Of a DNA stretch of 35,089 bases, positions 6,951 to 15,107 are shown piece after piece. Below the pieces are notes generated by a model. It saw nothing but the letters and a program-made list of their open reading frames with translations, did no database searches and was not told the DNA's origin. The translations under genes were made by a program, and so were the position numbers. How positions within the stretch are numbered: position 1 is the first letter of the stretch; every line of letters starts with the position of its first letter. Source of the stretch: Pseudomonadota bacterium (lineage in GTDB: Bacteria; Pseudomonadota; Alphaproteobacteria; Rhizobiales; Hyphomicrobiaceae); NCBI GenBank assembly GCA_021813195.1, contig JAKALI010000003.1, positions 1 to 35,089 of the forward strand, in the 5' to 3' direction.

Positions 6951-9257
6951 TCACGCCACGTCGTTCAACCGCACGTGCCCGCCGCTGGCCTCGATCGCAG
7001 CGGTTACGATGCGGCGGACCTCGGTGAGGAGCTGCTTGGAGGGCGGCGACATTACGGCATCGGGAAGCGGCGCTGCCTCGTCATAGATGCCTCGGATCGC
7101 GCGGGCTCGCTGGAAGGTGGAGCCGGAGCCACGAAAGTTGTAGGCCGTCCGCCACTCCGAGAGGTGCTCCTCCACAAGACGGCGCATCGCCAGTTCGTGT
7201 ATGGCCGCCGACACCGCCCGGCGGATGCGGGCAATCGCGGCCTGCCTATTCTGTTCGTCCTCGGGCTCTCGCGTCCAGTCGATAGGCCCGTCGAGGAACC
7301 GCGAGACCGACTCCGTCATGCGAGCGACCAGGTCGGCTACAGGGCGCAACGTGTCGTACTCGTCGTCGAGTTCACCAGCGATGCGCCGGTTCAATGCCTT
7401 AACTCGCGTCCAGTGCTCCTTTCGCACGCCCTCGTAGGTGCCCAACCCGAGCTTGGCGAGCCAGGGCTCTTGAAATTTCATGACCGCCTCCCTGACCGCG
7501 AAGAATATGCCCGTGGGGTCATAAATCGGTCGCGCCTCCGGAGGAGGCGGCGGGAGGATCGCCCGCTCGCAGAAGCCGATGAGCCGGGCGAGCTCACCCC
7601 GCATGTAGTCGGCAGCGCGGGCAGGCAGTCGGGAGAGGTTTTGGTCCACACCGCCGAGCATGAAGCACCTGTCGTCGATGCCGTGCTCGATGCTTCTCGC
7701 GACCGGCGCGCCGAGCACGTCCTGGAGGTTCGAGAGCGCATTCAAGACAGAGGCCATCACATGCGCCCTCTTGTCGCCGGAAGTCCGAAGATTGTGCCCC
7801 TTTATCTGGTCGAAGTGCGTGAACGCGATCGCCAACTTTTCATTGTGCCCGCTGGAGGCAACAGCGCGAAGTACCGACAGAGGTGCGGCTTGCATGGGCT
7901 GCTTCGCATTGTCTACCAGCAGGATCACGTCCACATGGTCGAAGCGTCTTGTGACGTGCGTTGTCACGCTAGACGAAGAATCGGGCGTGTGGCCGAGGCC
8001 CTGCCCATCGATTAGGACGAGTCGCGGCGCTTCCTCGGTGAACATCGGAAGCAGCGGGCCTTTCACACGAATGCCGCCGACCAAAGGCGTTAGGAGTCGC
8101 CCAAACTGGGGCCAGAAGTTGCTAGAGAACCACCTGATCTGCCGTATGAAGTCGTCCCGATCATCAGTGCGAAAGCGCCATAGCTTCGGCCAGCCTGAGC
8201 GATGCCGGTCGAGATCACCCGCGCCAATCAGATCGAACCGCGACCGTACCGCATCGAGGACATCATGGACGAGCTCGTGGAAACCCTCGTCCTTTATGAC
8301 GTACGTCTCAAAGTTCTCCTCTATCAGCTGCTCGGCCGCCTCCCGGTCCGGGCCCTCGGGCTTCGTTGCGTCGATGCCGAGATCCTCGGCCAAGCGCTTG
8401 GCGACCCTCGCGTTTAGCCGGAGCACACGGTCTACGAACTCCTGAAGCAGTTCGTGGTTCTTCGCACGCTCGGCGTCCGTGAGCCCAGCCTCTTCGTCGT
8501 CAGCTGCGCTGTCCGGCTCCGCCTCGTCGAAGGAGAACTCATCCTTCTCGCCATCTTCCTCGGCGGCCCTCGCAGTCTTCTGCCAGCCGCCCAGGACGTA
8601 GCTGAGCCGGAACTTCTGATCGCGGTGGTTCAAGAATCTGTCGGCCACCTTGTCGGTCGGGGCGCCCTCATAGGCGGCAAGGCAGGCGTCGATTATGCAC
8701 TCCTCGACGTTGGCTTGGGTCTGGAACTCGGTGAAGAAGGTGACCACGGCCTCGTAGTCGCTGCCAGCCTGCTGCACGACCTCGATGTCTGCGATGGTCG
8801 TCTTTGCCGGTGCCGTGGAGGGGAAGCGGTCCCTATCCGGGTCCGATCCGATCAGATGCCGCAGGAGGGAGGTCTTGCCGGCACCGGTCGTGCCTACGAA
8901 CAGGACCCGCGAGTAGCCGTCCTGCGCACCAGGCAGAGGGATATGCGCCTCGCGAAGCGCCTCCGGCTCGTCGCGGCCGGCCTGGATTTCGTCGTAGAAT
9001 GCGCTGACGATCACATCGGAGAACTCGCGTTCTGCTTCGGCTCGCTTTGCTGCGTTCCACCAGGCTGGGTCGGAGAGGAGCGCGTTCAGCTCCTCTACAA
9101 GCCGATCCGCGGTCGCTTCGTCTGTCGTCCCTAGCCCACGGCGCATTTTGAGCCCTGGCTTGCCTCTGGCATCGTTTCTGAGGGGATGACGAAAGCTAAC
9201 CGACCAGCCGGGCCGATTGGATCGCGACTTTGCCGCGGTGTAGGTCTGCTCAGGCAT
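6951..9257 (-). CDS. Large P-loop GTPase with integrase-like N-terminus, function unknown
   Basis: This is a 768-residue soluble protein. Residues 10-65 (GWSVSFRHPLR, then KMRRGLGTTDEATADRL and LNALLSD) resemble the arm-type DNA-binding domain at the N-terminus of tyrosine recombinases. A linker leads to a GTPase: Walker A GTTGAGKTS at 122-130, a switch-like FPSTAPAKTT at 145-154, a DxxG-type IDGQG near 417, and THFD near 480 in place of NKxD. An acidic stretch lies near 230-265. The last 250 residues are mostly helical and charged, with no membrane segment. It stands alone: its end faces the tRNA terminator and its start lies behind a long inverted repeat. Similar large GTPases are annotated as hypothetical or dynamin-like; a defence or element-maintenance role is inference only. 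Confidence 0.75.
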   Translation of the reverse strand: MPEQTYTAAKSRSNRPGWSVSFRHPLRNDARGKPGLKMRRGLGTTDEATADRLVEELNALLSDPAWWNAAKRAEAEREFSDVIVSAFYDEIQAGRDEPEALREAHIPLPGAQDGYSRVLFVGTTGAGKTSLLRHLIGSDPDRDRFPSTAPAKTTIADIEVVQQAGSDYEAVVTFFTEFQTQANVEECIIDACLAAYEGAPTDKVADRFLNHRDQKFRLSYVLGGWQKTARAAEEDGEKDEFSFDEAEPDSAADDEEAGLTDAERAKNHELLQEFVDRVLRLNARVAKRLAEDLGIDATKPEGPDREAAEQLIEENFETYVIKDEGFHELVHDVLDAVRSRFDLIGAGDLDRHRSGWPKLWRFRTDDRDDFIRQIRWFSSNFWPQFGRLLTPLVGGIRVKGPLLPMFTEEAPRLVLIDGQGLGHTPDSSSSVTTHVTRRFDHVDVILLVDNAKQPMQAAPLSVLRAVASSGHNEKLAIAFTHFDQIKGHNLRTSGDKRAHVMASVLNALSNLQDVLGAPVARSIEHGIDDRCFMLGGVDQNLSRLPARAADYMRGELARLIGFCERAILPPPPPEARPIYDPTGIFFAVREAVMKFQEPWLAKLGLGTYEGVRKEHWTRVKALNRRIAGELDDEYDTLRPVADLVARMTESVSRFLDGPIDWTREPEDEQNRQAAIARIRRAVSAAIHELAMRRLVEEHLSEWRTAYNFRGSGSTFQRARAIRGIYDEAAPLPDAVMSPPSKQLLTEVRRIVTAAIEASGGHVRLNDVA

Positions 9258-9260
9258 GGC

Positions 9261-9340
9261 GTTGCTCCTCGTTGTACCGAATTGCTGCGCCTGCCTATTA
9301 GACGCCGCCCTTCAAGCAGGCTGGTACAACGAGGAACAAC
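9261..9340 (-). promoter_or_regulatory. Long inverted repeat covering the GTPase ribosome-binding site
   Basis: An 18-base arm at 9261-9278 pairs with 9323-9340 with one mismatch. The 44-base spacer holds a nested pair, GCCTGC (9289-9294) with GCAGGC (9316-9321). In the GTPase mRNA the 3' arm contains the Shine-Dalgarno GAGGAGC (9270-9264), which ends six bases before the ATG. The folded leader would hide the ribosome-binding site. As DNA, the same arms could be operator sites for a dimeric or tetrameric regulator. Confidence 0.65.
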
Positions 9341-9360
9341 GATAGTGCGGCGATGGAGCG

Positions 9361-9620
9361 CTAGGCCGCCGCCGTCGCTACGCCATCCAGCCGCACGCGC
9401 ACGATGGTCACGCCGTTGCCGGCGGCCTCGATGGCCGTGCCGATCGGATAGCGTGCCGTCGCCAGTGCGTTCACCTCTTTGGCGGCGTCGTCCCAGGCCA
9501 CACGGTCGCCGGCGGCGATGACGGCGCTGGCAAGCTTCGGCAGATCGAACACGCCATCGCTCACGACCGTAACGGTTTCGCCTGCGGCGGCGGTCTGGGT
9601 CGCAATGCCGCACGACAGGT
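9361..9620 (-). pseudogene. DUF2190 phage protein, 5' truncated
   Basis: The frame matches the C-terminal two thirds of the small DUF2190 phage family: CGIATQTAAAGETVTVV, then GVFDLPKLAS, AAGDRVAWDD and GVTIVRVRLDGV. The usual N-terminus (about 30-35 residues) is missing; upstream codons read as basic non-homologous sequence up to a stop just above 9684, with no ATG. DUF2190 genes normally lie in phage head gene clusters. The break near 9620-9640 probably marks a recombination junction with the plus-oriented tail genes that follow. The alternative, a short functional protein from a TTG at 9684, is less likely. Confidence 0.6.
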
Positions 9621-9746
9621 CAAGCGCGATTGAACTTCGCCTCTTCGTCCTGGCTCGTCGCCCGCTCGAAATATCGCCGCTCAACTAATCCCCGCCCCCA
9701 AGCGGCTCGCTATCCTCGGCCTCAGCGCGATCGATGGAGCAAGACC

Positions 9747-11519
9747 TTGGACGAGAGCCCCAATCTGCGACTGCCCTACATTTTGCCGGCCCAAGCGCAG
9801 AAGCATGTCACTCACAACGAGGCCATCCGCGCCCTCGATGCGCTGGTCCAGATGGGCGTGCGCGATGATGATCGCACGACGCCCCCAGCCACCCCGGCAG
9901 ACGGCGACCGCCACATCGTCGCGACAGGCGCGACGGGGGCGTGGGCTGGCCACTCTGGCAAGATCGCGGCGTTCCAAGATGGCGCATGGGCCTTCTACGC
10001 GCCGCGGGCCGGCTGGCTCGCCTGGCGTCAGACTGACGGCGCCCTCTTAGTCTTCGATGGCACGAACTGGGTCTCGGCCGGCGGTGGCGGTTTGTCCCTC
10101 AACCCCGCGACCGGTGGCCTCGTCGGCATCAACGCGACGGCGGATACGACAAATCGTCTGGCCGTCTCGTCATCTGCTGCGCTCTTCAATCACAGCGGGG
10201 CTGGCCATCAGCTGAAGATCAACAAGTCCGCGGCGACCGAGACGGCGAGTGTGCTCTTTCAGACCGGCTTCTCAGGGCGTGCGGAGTTCGGCACCACCGG
10301 CGACGACGACTGGCATGTCAAGGTCTCGCCCGACGGCTCGACGTGGTACGAGGCGCTCGTTGCCAATCGCGCGACGGGTGCGGTGACGTTTCCCAACACC
10401 ACACTCGTGCCAGATGGCAGCATCGCGACGGCCAAGATTGCCGACAACGCCATCACCAACGCAAAGCTGCGCGACAGCGCAGGCTTGTCCGTTATCGGGC
10501 GATCGGCGAACACGACCGGCGATCCCGCCGACATCACAGCGGCAACAGACGGTCATGTCTTACGTCGATCTGGCACCAGTCTCGGTTTTGGCGAAGTGGC
10601 AACCGCTGGCATAGCGAATGACGCCGTAACGAACGCGAAGCTCGCCAATATGGCGACATCCATGTTCAAGGGGCGCGCGTCGTCTGGCACAGGCGATCCC
10701 GAAGACTTGACGGCAGCGCAAGCCACGGCATTGCTCGATACGTTCACGGCTTCATTGAAGGGATTGGCACCAGCCTCAGGCGGCGGAACGGTGAACTTTC
10801 TTCGCGCCGATGGGAGTTGGGCGTTTCCGATCAACGCGTTTTCGGATTTGGAACGAGCGCTTCGGTTATATCCGTATTTTGCTACCGACTTTTTGCACAA
10901 TGCTAACATTCAGCCGCCTAGTGTTATAGCAGTGATTGCGAGTGGCACTTGGGTGCAGACGACAGGAACCGCGAACCATCCAGGGGTGGTTGTTATACGC
11001 TCGTCAACGACAGCTAACAGTGGCGCGACAGCGACAGTTGTCGCCACGTCCTTACTTTTAGCTGGCGGCGAGCAGTTTGATGTTGTGTTCCAAACAGCGG
11101 CCAGCTTTAGCAATCTAACATATCGCTTTGGGTTTCTCGACACGACGTCGAGCTCGGATGCCGGAGATGGAGCCTATTTTCAGCTATCAGGCTCTGGCGC
11201 TCTTGTTGCCAAAACGTCGAACAATTCGACGCGCACAACCAGTTCGACCATTGTCACGTTGAGCACTAGCACCTGGTATCATGCGCGTGTGCGATTGAAT
11301 GCCAGCGCCACATCGGTAGCTTTTGAAATCTTCAATGACTCTGGAACGTCTCTTGGGTCAACGTCGATTACGACGAACATTCCGACTGCATCAGGACGTG
11401 AGACTGGCGCGGGCTTTGTCGCCACGCTGAATGACACCACAGTCACGGACTTGGCCTTGCTTGACTATATGTCGGTTGGCTTCCCGGGTCGGGCTTTGGT
11501 GCGAGGTGCGACGAGCTGA
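9747..11519 (+). CDS. DUF2793 phage tail fibre protein
   Basis: The product has 590 residues from a TTG at 9747, placed six bases after GGAGC; a longer TTG-initiated frame from 9630 adds a basic non-homologous leader. Residues 5-110 are the DUF2793 domain (LRLPYILPAQAQKHVTHNEAI, GDRHIVATGATGAWAGHSGKIA, WLAWRQTDGALLVFDG). Next are two collar-type repeats, ITNAKLRDSAGLSVIGRSANT and VTNAKLANMATSMFKGRASS, each followed by GDPxD. After FLRADGSWAFP the base composition drops and a Ser/Thr-rich beta region runs to the end. That tip probably binds the host surface and looks like an exchanged module. The stop overlaps the next gene's first possible start by one base. Confidence 0.8.
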   Translation: MDESPNLRLPYILPAQAQKHVTHNEAIRALDALVQMGVRDDDRTTPPATPADGDRHIVATGATGAWAGHSGKIAAFQDGAWAFYAPRAGWLAWRQTDGALLVFDGTNWVSAGGGGLSLNPATGGLVGINATADTTNRLAVSSSAALFNHSGAGHQLKINKSAATETASVLFQTGFSGRAEFGTTGDDDWHVKVSPDGSTWYEALVANRATGAVTFPNTTLVPDGSIATAKIADNAITNAKLRDSAGLSVIGRSANTTGDPADITAATDGHVLRRSGTSLGFGEVATAGIANDAVTNAKLANMATSMFKGRASSGTGDPEDLTAAQATALLDTFTASLKGLAPASGGGTVNFLRADGSWAFPINAFSDLERALRLYPYFATDFLHNANIQPPSVIAVIASGTWVQTTGTANHPGVVVIRSSTTANSGATATVVATSLLLAGGEQFDVVFQTAASFSNLTYRFGFLDTTSSSDAGDGAYFQLSGSGALVAKTSNNSTRTTSSTIVTLSTSTWYHARVRLNASATSVAFEIFNDSGTSLGSTSITTNIPTASGRETGAGFVATLNDTTVTDLALLDYMSVGFPGRALVRGATS

Positions 11520-11530
11520 TGGGAGTCAAG

Positions 11531-12004
11531 ATGCGATACGCAAGAGTTCGAGACAATAGAATTGTCGATCTCATTCATGGAACCGTCGAGGAAGCGCCTC
11601 GATGGTATTCAGAAGACGAGATTGCAGGCTTTGTTGCAGTGCCGGATCATGTGCGACCTAGCTGGATATTCGTCGATAACACCTGGCAGCCCGATCCGGC
11701 GCTGGCGCCGCCGCCGCCCAATTCTGACGACGTGCGCGCCGAAGCGCAACGCCGGATTATCGCGCGCACAGGGGCAAACGATCTGCAAAGCGCGATCATC
11801 AAGCAGTTGAACGCTCAAATGCGGGCGACCGAACTGGTCATGAAACGTACGTCCGGTGTTGCGTGGAGCGAAAACGAGATGCACGAGGCCGCCGCACTCC
11901 AAACGCTGGCCGACGACATCAAGGCCATCCGGGCCGCATCAAACGTGCTCGAAGCCATGGAGCGCATCCCGGACGACTATCAAGATGCGAGGTGGTGGCG
12001 GTAA
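11531..12004 (+). CDS. Small phage tail-accessory (fibre assembly-like) protein
   Basis: The likely start is ATG 11531, with GGGAG six bases upstream; ATG 11519 overlaps the preceding stop (TGATG) and would add four residues. The product has 157 residues. The N-terminal 55 (RYARVRDNRIVDLIHG, then PSWIFVDNTWQP) resemble the short domain found in phage tail-fibre assembly and tail accessory proteins. A Pro-rich hinge follows (ALAPPPPNSDD), then a helical half with many charged residues. Coupling to the fibre gene fits a chaperone for it. The family match is weak and no activity can be assigned. The gene ends 28 bases before the convergent sbcC stop. Confidence 0.6.
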   Translation: MRYARVRDNRIVDLIHGTVEEAPRWYSEDEIAGFVAVPDHVRPSWIFVDNTWQPDPALAPPPPNSDDVRAEAQRRIIARTGANDLQSAIIKQLNAQMRATELVMKRTSGVAWSENEMHEAAALQTLADDIKAIRAASNVLEAMERIPDDYQDARWWR

Positions 12005-12032
12005 CGTGCATGATGATCGTGTCGATTCATGC

Positions 12033-15000
12033 CTACACGGCTATTCGCTCCTCGATCCAGCTGCCACTTGCCGTTGAAGTTACCCAAAAACCATTTGGCA
12101 CGGACTGCTGAACAAGTGGCACGTGCGATATGAGCCCGATGGCGCGACCCTTGCCCGCCATGTCCACAAGCGTTTGTAAGACCTGATCCAGTGTCCCGGC
12201 CTCATTCTCCGAATCGAGGCTGCCAAAACCCTCGTCGATGAAAATGGCATCCAGCCGAATGCCGCCCTGCGTGCTCTCAACCACGTCGGACAGTCCGAGA
12301 GCGAGAGCGAGAGCCGCCATGAATCTCTCGCCGCCAGACAGGCTCGAAGTTGGACGCGGGCGTCCGGTGTAGCTATCTTCAACGACGATCGCCAGTCCCC
12401 TGCTGGCGTTACCTCGCCCCTCGATCTCGCGCATTAATCGGAATCGTCCCCGTGTCATGGGACCGAGACGAAGGTTTGCAGCGGCGAGAACCTCCTCGAA
12501 CATTTGAGCTATCGCGAATGTCTCAAGATCGATCTTGACGCTATTGTCCCCATTGAGGAGCAAGGCGAGGTCGCGCAAGGGCCCGCTGTCGCGTTCCAAC
12601 CGATCCAGGTCGTCGAACTCCTGTTTCAATTCGCGCTGCAAACTCGTCAGCCGCTGAAGGCGTTCCGCTGCACGCGCGCCGCGCTCTAGGATGGTATTTC
12701 TCTCTGTTTCGGCGCGATCCCGTATGGCCTTCAACGCCGCAATGTCGGGCCGGCTCGTTTGCGCAATCGCCGCTTCCGCGCGCTTGACGCGGTCTTGAGC
12801 TGCAGCGCGTTGTTCGCCGAAATCGCGGATTTGCGCCTCGATCGACTGGATCATCGGAATTTCGCACTTAGCCGCCTCGAATGTTTCATGCGTCAAACCC
12901 AGCTCTTGGAGCTCGGCCGACAATTTCTGGCTTTGGTCCGCTGCAATCTCTGCCGAATTCGCAAGCGCTTGCTCGGCGATTTCAAGAGCCGTTCTCGCCG
13001 AGGCGAGCTCCGCTTCGGACGCCTCCTTGAGCCCAACGGCCTCGTCATAGGCGCGCTCGTGTGCGCTGATGTCGTCCTGCAGACGGCTTATCTCCGCACG
13101 CAGCGGCTCACTTGAGCGCAATGGCTCAGGAATATCCGCCAGGACCGCATCAAGCCGGGTCTTCGCGTCGTGTGCCTCCAGTCGTGCGCGGTCGCGATCT
13201 TCGCGGGCTTTCTCACGGGCCGCCTCCAACTCTGCGAGACGGTTGGCCGCCGCTGCGACCTGGCGATCGAGATCCTCAAAGTCTGGCTGGGTCCCGAGTG
13301 CCGCGAGGTCTTGGGTGATGGCCTCAATCTGACGCACCGCATCCGCCAGGCCGATGCCTGGGGCGACCAAGGCGGCTGCTGCCTGCTCTCGTTGTTGGAG
13401 CGCCGCCTCTGCCTTAGCGACGGCGTGCGCTGCTTGCGTCGCCAAGCCCTGCGCATGCTCCAACTCAGCCTTTTCCACTTGGTAGCGACGGATCAGCTCA
13501 GCATCCCCCGGCGCGCCCGACGCAGGGTTGGGATGATCGGGCGAACCACACACGGGGCAGGGGCGGCTGGGCTCCAGATGCGCGGCGAGGTGGAGCGCGT
13601 GGCTAGCCAACAGCGCCGTCTCGGTTGTGATGAAACGCGCGCGCGCCTCCTCGAGCCTCCGAGCTGCTTGCTCCTGTTCTTGGCGCGCCGTTGCAAGCAT
13701 TCGGCGCGCCGCACCGAGTGCTTCTTGAGCGAGCTCGAAGTCCTGGACGGCTCTCAACAGCGCTTGCGCTTCGCGCTCCTGAAGTCTCAATTGGCTGCGC
13801 TGCGATTCTTTCATGCGCGCCGCATCGCGAGCAGCCACCACGTCCTGAGCATGCCGACGAGCGTGCTCGTAAGACGCTTCCACTTTCGCGAAATCTCGCT
13901 GAGCCTTTTCGGCCTGCCGCGCCGCGTCCTCAACCCGCTGGCGCAAATGATTGGCACCGTCCAGAATCGTTTTGAAGCGTAACAGTTCAGTCAAACGCAA
14001 GCGCTCCTTATCGATGGCGTGCGTTTGCGCCTTTAGGCTCTCGAGGTCTTCTAACGCGGCATTCCGCTGCGTTTGCGTATGTTCCACTTTCTGCTTCGCC
14101 TCGTCGCATGCGCGTTGCGCGTTCGCGCGATCGCGTTCTGCGCGCTCAACATTGGCGGCTTTTGGGGCAAGGATCTGCGCTAACCGCGCAAACCTCAGTC
14201 GCTCGACGCGACGCTCGTGGTCCTCGGATTGCGCCATTAGCGCTTGAAATTTCCGTTCGGCGTCGGCGTGCTCAGCGAACGCGGCATCCGTCTTGGCGGC
14301 AGCTTGATACGATATATTCGCTTGCTGGAGTTCAGCGTCAGTCCGATGTTTTGCCTCGGCGAGGTCATCGCACAACGCCTGCGCCGATGTCACGCCCTCT
14401 GCCAGATGCTCAATCGTGTCAAATCCGTCCCTTTTCAAGCGCGCCATGAAAACTTGACGCCGGTTGGTGATGTCATCGCGCACATCTTTGGCGCGGTTTT
14501 TGAAATGCTCGGCCAGCCTGCGATAGAGACCAACGTCGAAGAGCTTGCGCAGAATATCGACCCGTTCGGCCGTATCCGCCGCCAGGAATGTTTCGAAGCG
14601 CCCCTGTGGCAGCAGAACCATCTGGCGGAACTGATCGGCCCCATAGCCGAGCAGCTCAACAATCGCCGTATCGACCAAACCGACTCTGACCTCAGCCAAC
14701 GGCCTACCTGGGTTTGCGTCGCTGATCGCGTCAATGGTCAATCCCGTCACATCGAATAGCCACGCCTTATGCAGCTCCTTCGTCTCTCTCTCACCACGTT
14801 TAGCGGGACGCAGTTGTTCAGGTCGACGCCGCACACGATAGCAGCGCGCACCGAGCTCGAAAATGAGCTCCACTTCTGTGAGCAGATCGGCCGCGGCGTG
14901 ATCAGATCGCAAGGTCGTGGGATGCTGCTCACCGTTCGCCGCCTGGCCAAACAGCGCGAACGTCATGGCGTTGAAAATCGAGGATTTGCCTGCGCCCGTT

Positions 15001-15107
15001 GCACCGTAGATGCCGAATAGGCCGCAATCGAGCGCGCGACGAAAGTCGACGGTCTGCCGCCCGGCATAAGGCCCGAACGCCTGCATGGTGAGAATGATGG
15101 GTCTCAT
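12033..15107 (-). CDS. sbcC: Exonuclease SbcC, SMC-like ATPase subunit
   Basis: This is the 1024-residue ATPase of the SbcCD (Rad50/Mre11) complex, which opens DNA hairpins and trims blocked double-strand ends. Walker A GATGAGKSS is at 35-43 and a Q-loop region follows at MVLLPQGRFETFLAA. Long Arg/Glu/Ala-rich coiled coils flank the zinc hook Cys517-Pro-Val-Cys520. The ABC signature LSGGERFMAALALALGL and Walker B AIFIDEGFGSLD lie near 930-960. The ATG overlaps the sbcD stop by four bases (ATGA), so the subunits are coupled. It ends close to the phage remnant, convergent with it. Length and motif order fit the family. Confidence 0.95.
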   Translation of the reverse strand: MRPIILTMQAFGPYAGRQTVDFRRALDCGLFGIYGATGAGKSSIFNAMTFALFGQAANGEQHPTTLRSDHAAADLLTEVELIFELGARCYRVRRRPEQLRPAKRGERETKELHKAWLFDVTGLTIDAISDANPGRPLAEVRVGLVDTAIVELLGYGADQFRQMVLLPQGRFETFLAADTAERVDILRKLFDVGLYRRLAEHFKNRAKDVRDDITNRRQVFMARLKRDGFDTIEHLAEGVTSAQALCDDLAEAKHRTDAELQQANISYQAAAKTDAAFAEHADAERKFQALMAQSEDHERRVERLRFARLAQILAPKAANVERAERDRANAQRACDEAKQKVEHTQTQRNAALEDLESLKAQTHAIDKERLRLTELLRFKTILDGANHLRQRVEDAARQAEKAQRDFAKVEASYEHARRHAQDVVAARDAARMKESQRSQLRLQEREAQALLRAVQDFELAQEALGAARRMLATARQEQEQAARRLEEARARFITTETALLASHALHLAAHLEPSRPCPVCGSPDHPNPASGAPGDAELIRRYQVEKAELEHAQGLATQAAHAVAKAEAALQQREQAAAALVAPGIGLADAVRQIEAITQDLAALGTQPDFEDLDRQVAAAANRLAELEAAREKAREDRDRARLEAHDAKTRLDAVLADIPEPLRSSEPLRAEISRLQDDISAHERAYDEAVGLKEASEAELASARTALEIAEQALANSAEIAADQSQKLSAELQELGLTHETFEAAKCEIPMIQSIEAQIRDFGEQRAAAQDRVKRAEAAIAQTSRPDIAALKAIRDRAETERNTILERGARAAERLQRLTSLQRELKQEFDDLDRLERDSGPLRDLALLLNGDNSVKIDLETFAIAQMFEEVLAAANLRLGPMTRGRFRLMREIEGRGNASRGLAIVVEDSYTGRPRPTSSLSGGERFMAALALALGLSDVVESTQGGIRLDAIFIDEGFGSLDSENEAGTLDQVLQTLVDMAGKGRAIGLISHVPLVQQSVPNGFWVTSTASGSWIEERIAV

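Larger units (their letters stand above)
9361..12004. mobile_element. Prophage or GTA-like tail remnant
   Basis: Three phage-type genes lie together: a minus-strand DUF2190 fragment, a plus-strand DUF2793 tail fibre gene and a small tail-accessory gene. They are flanked by the GTPase and tRNA-fMet on the left and sbcC on the right. No integrase catalytic domain, terminase, portal or capsid gene is present. No copy of the tRNA 3' end was seen on the right side. This is therefore a decayed or rearranged fragment rather than an intact prophage. Confidence 0.6.

Noticed and set aside
9479..9688. Short plus-strand frame opposite the DUF2190 fragment
   Set aside because: It is a mirror of a recognisable minus-strand frame; only its last residues lie outside it and match nothing.
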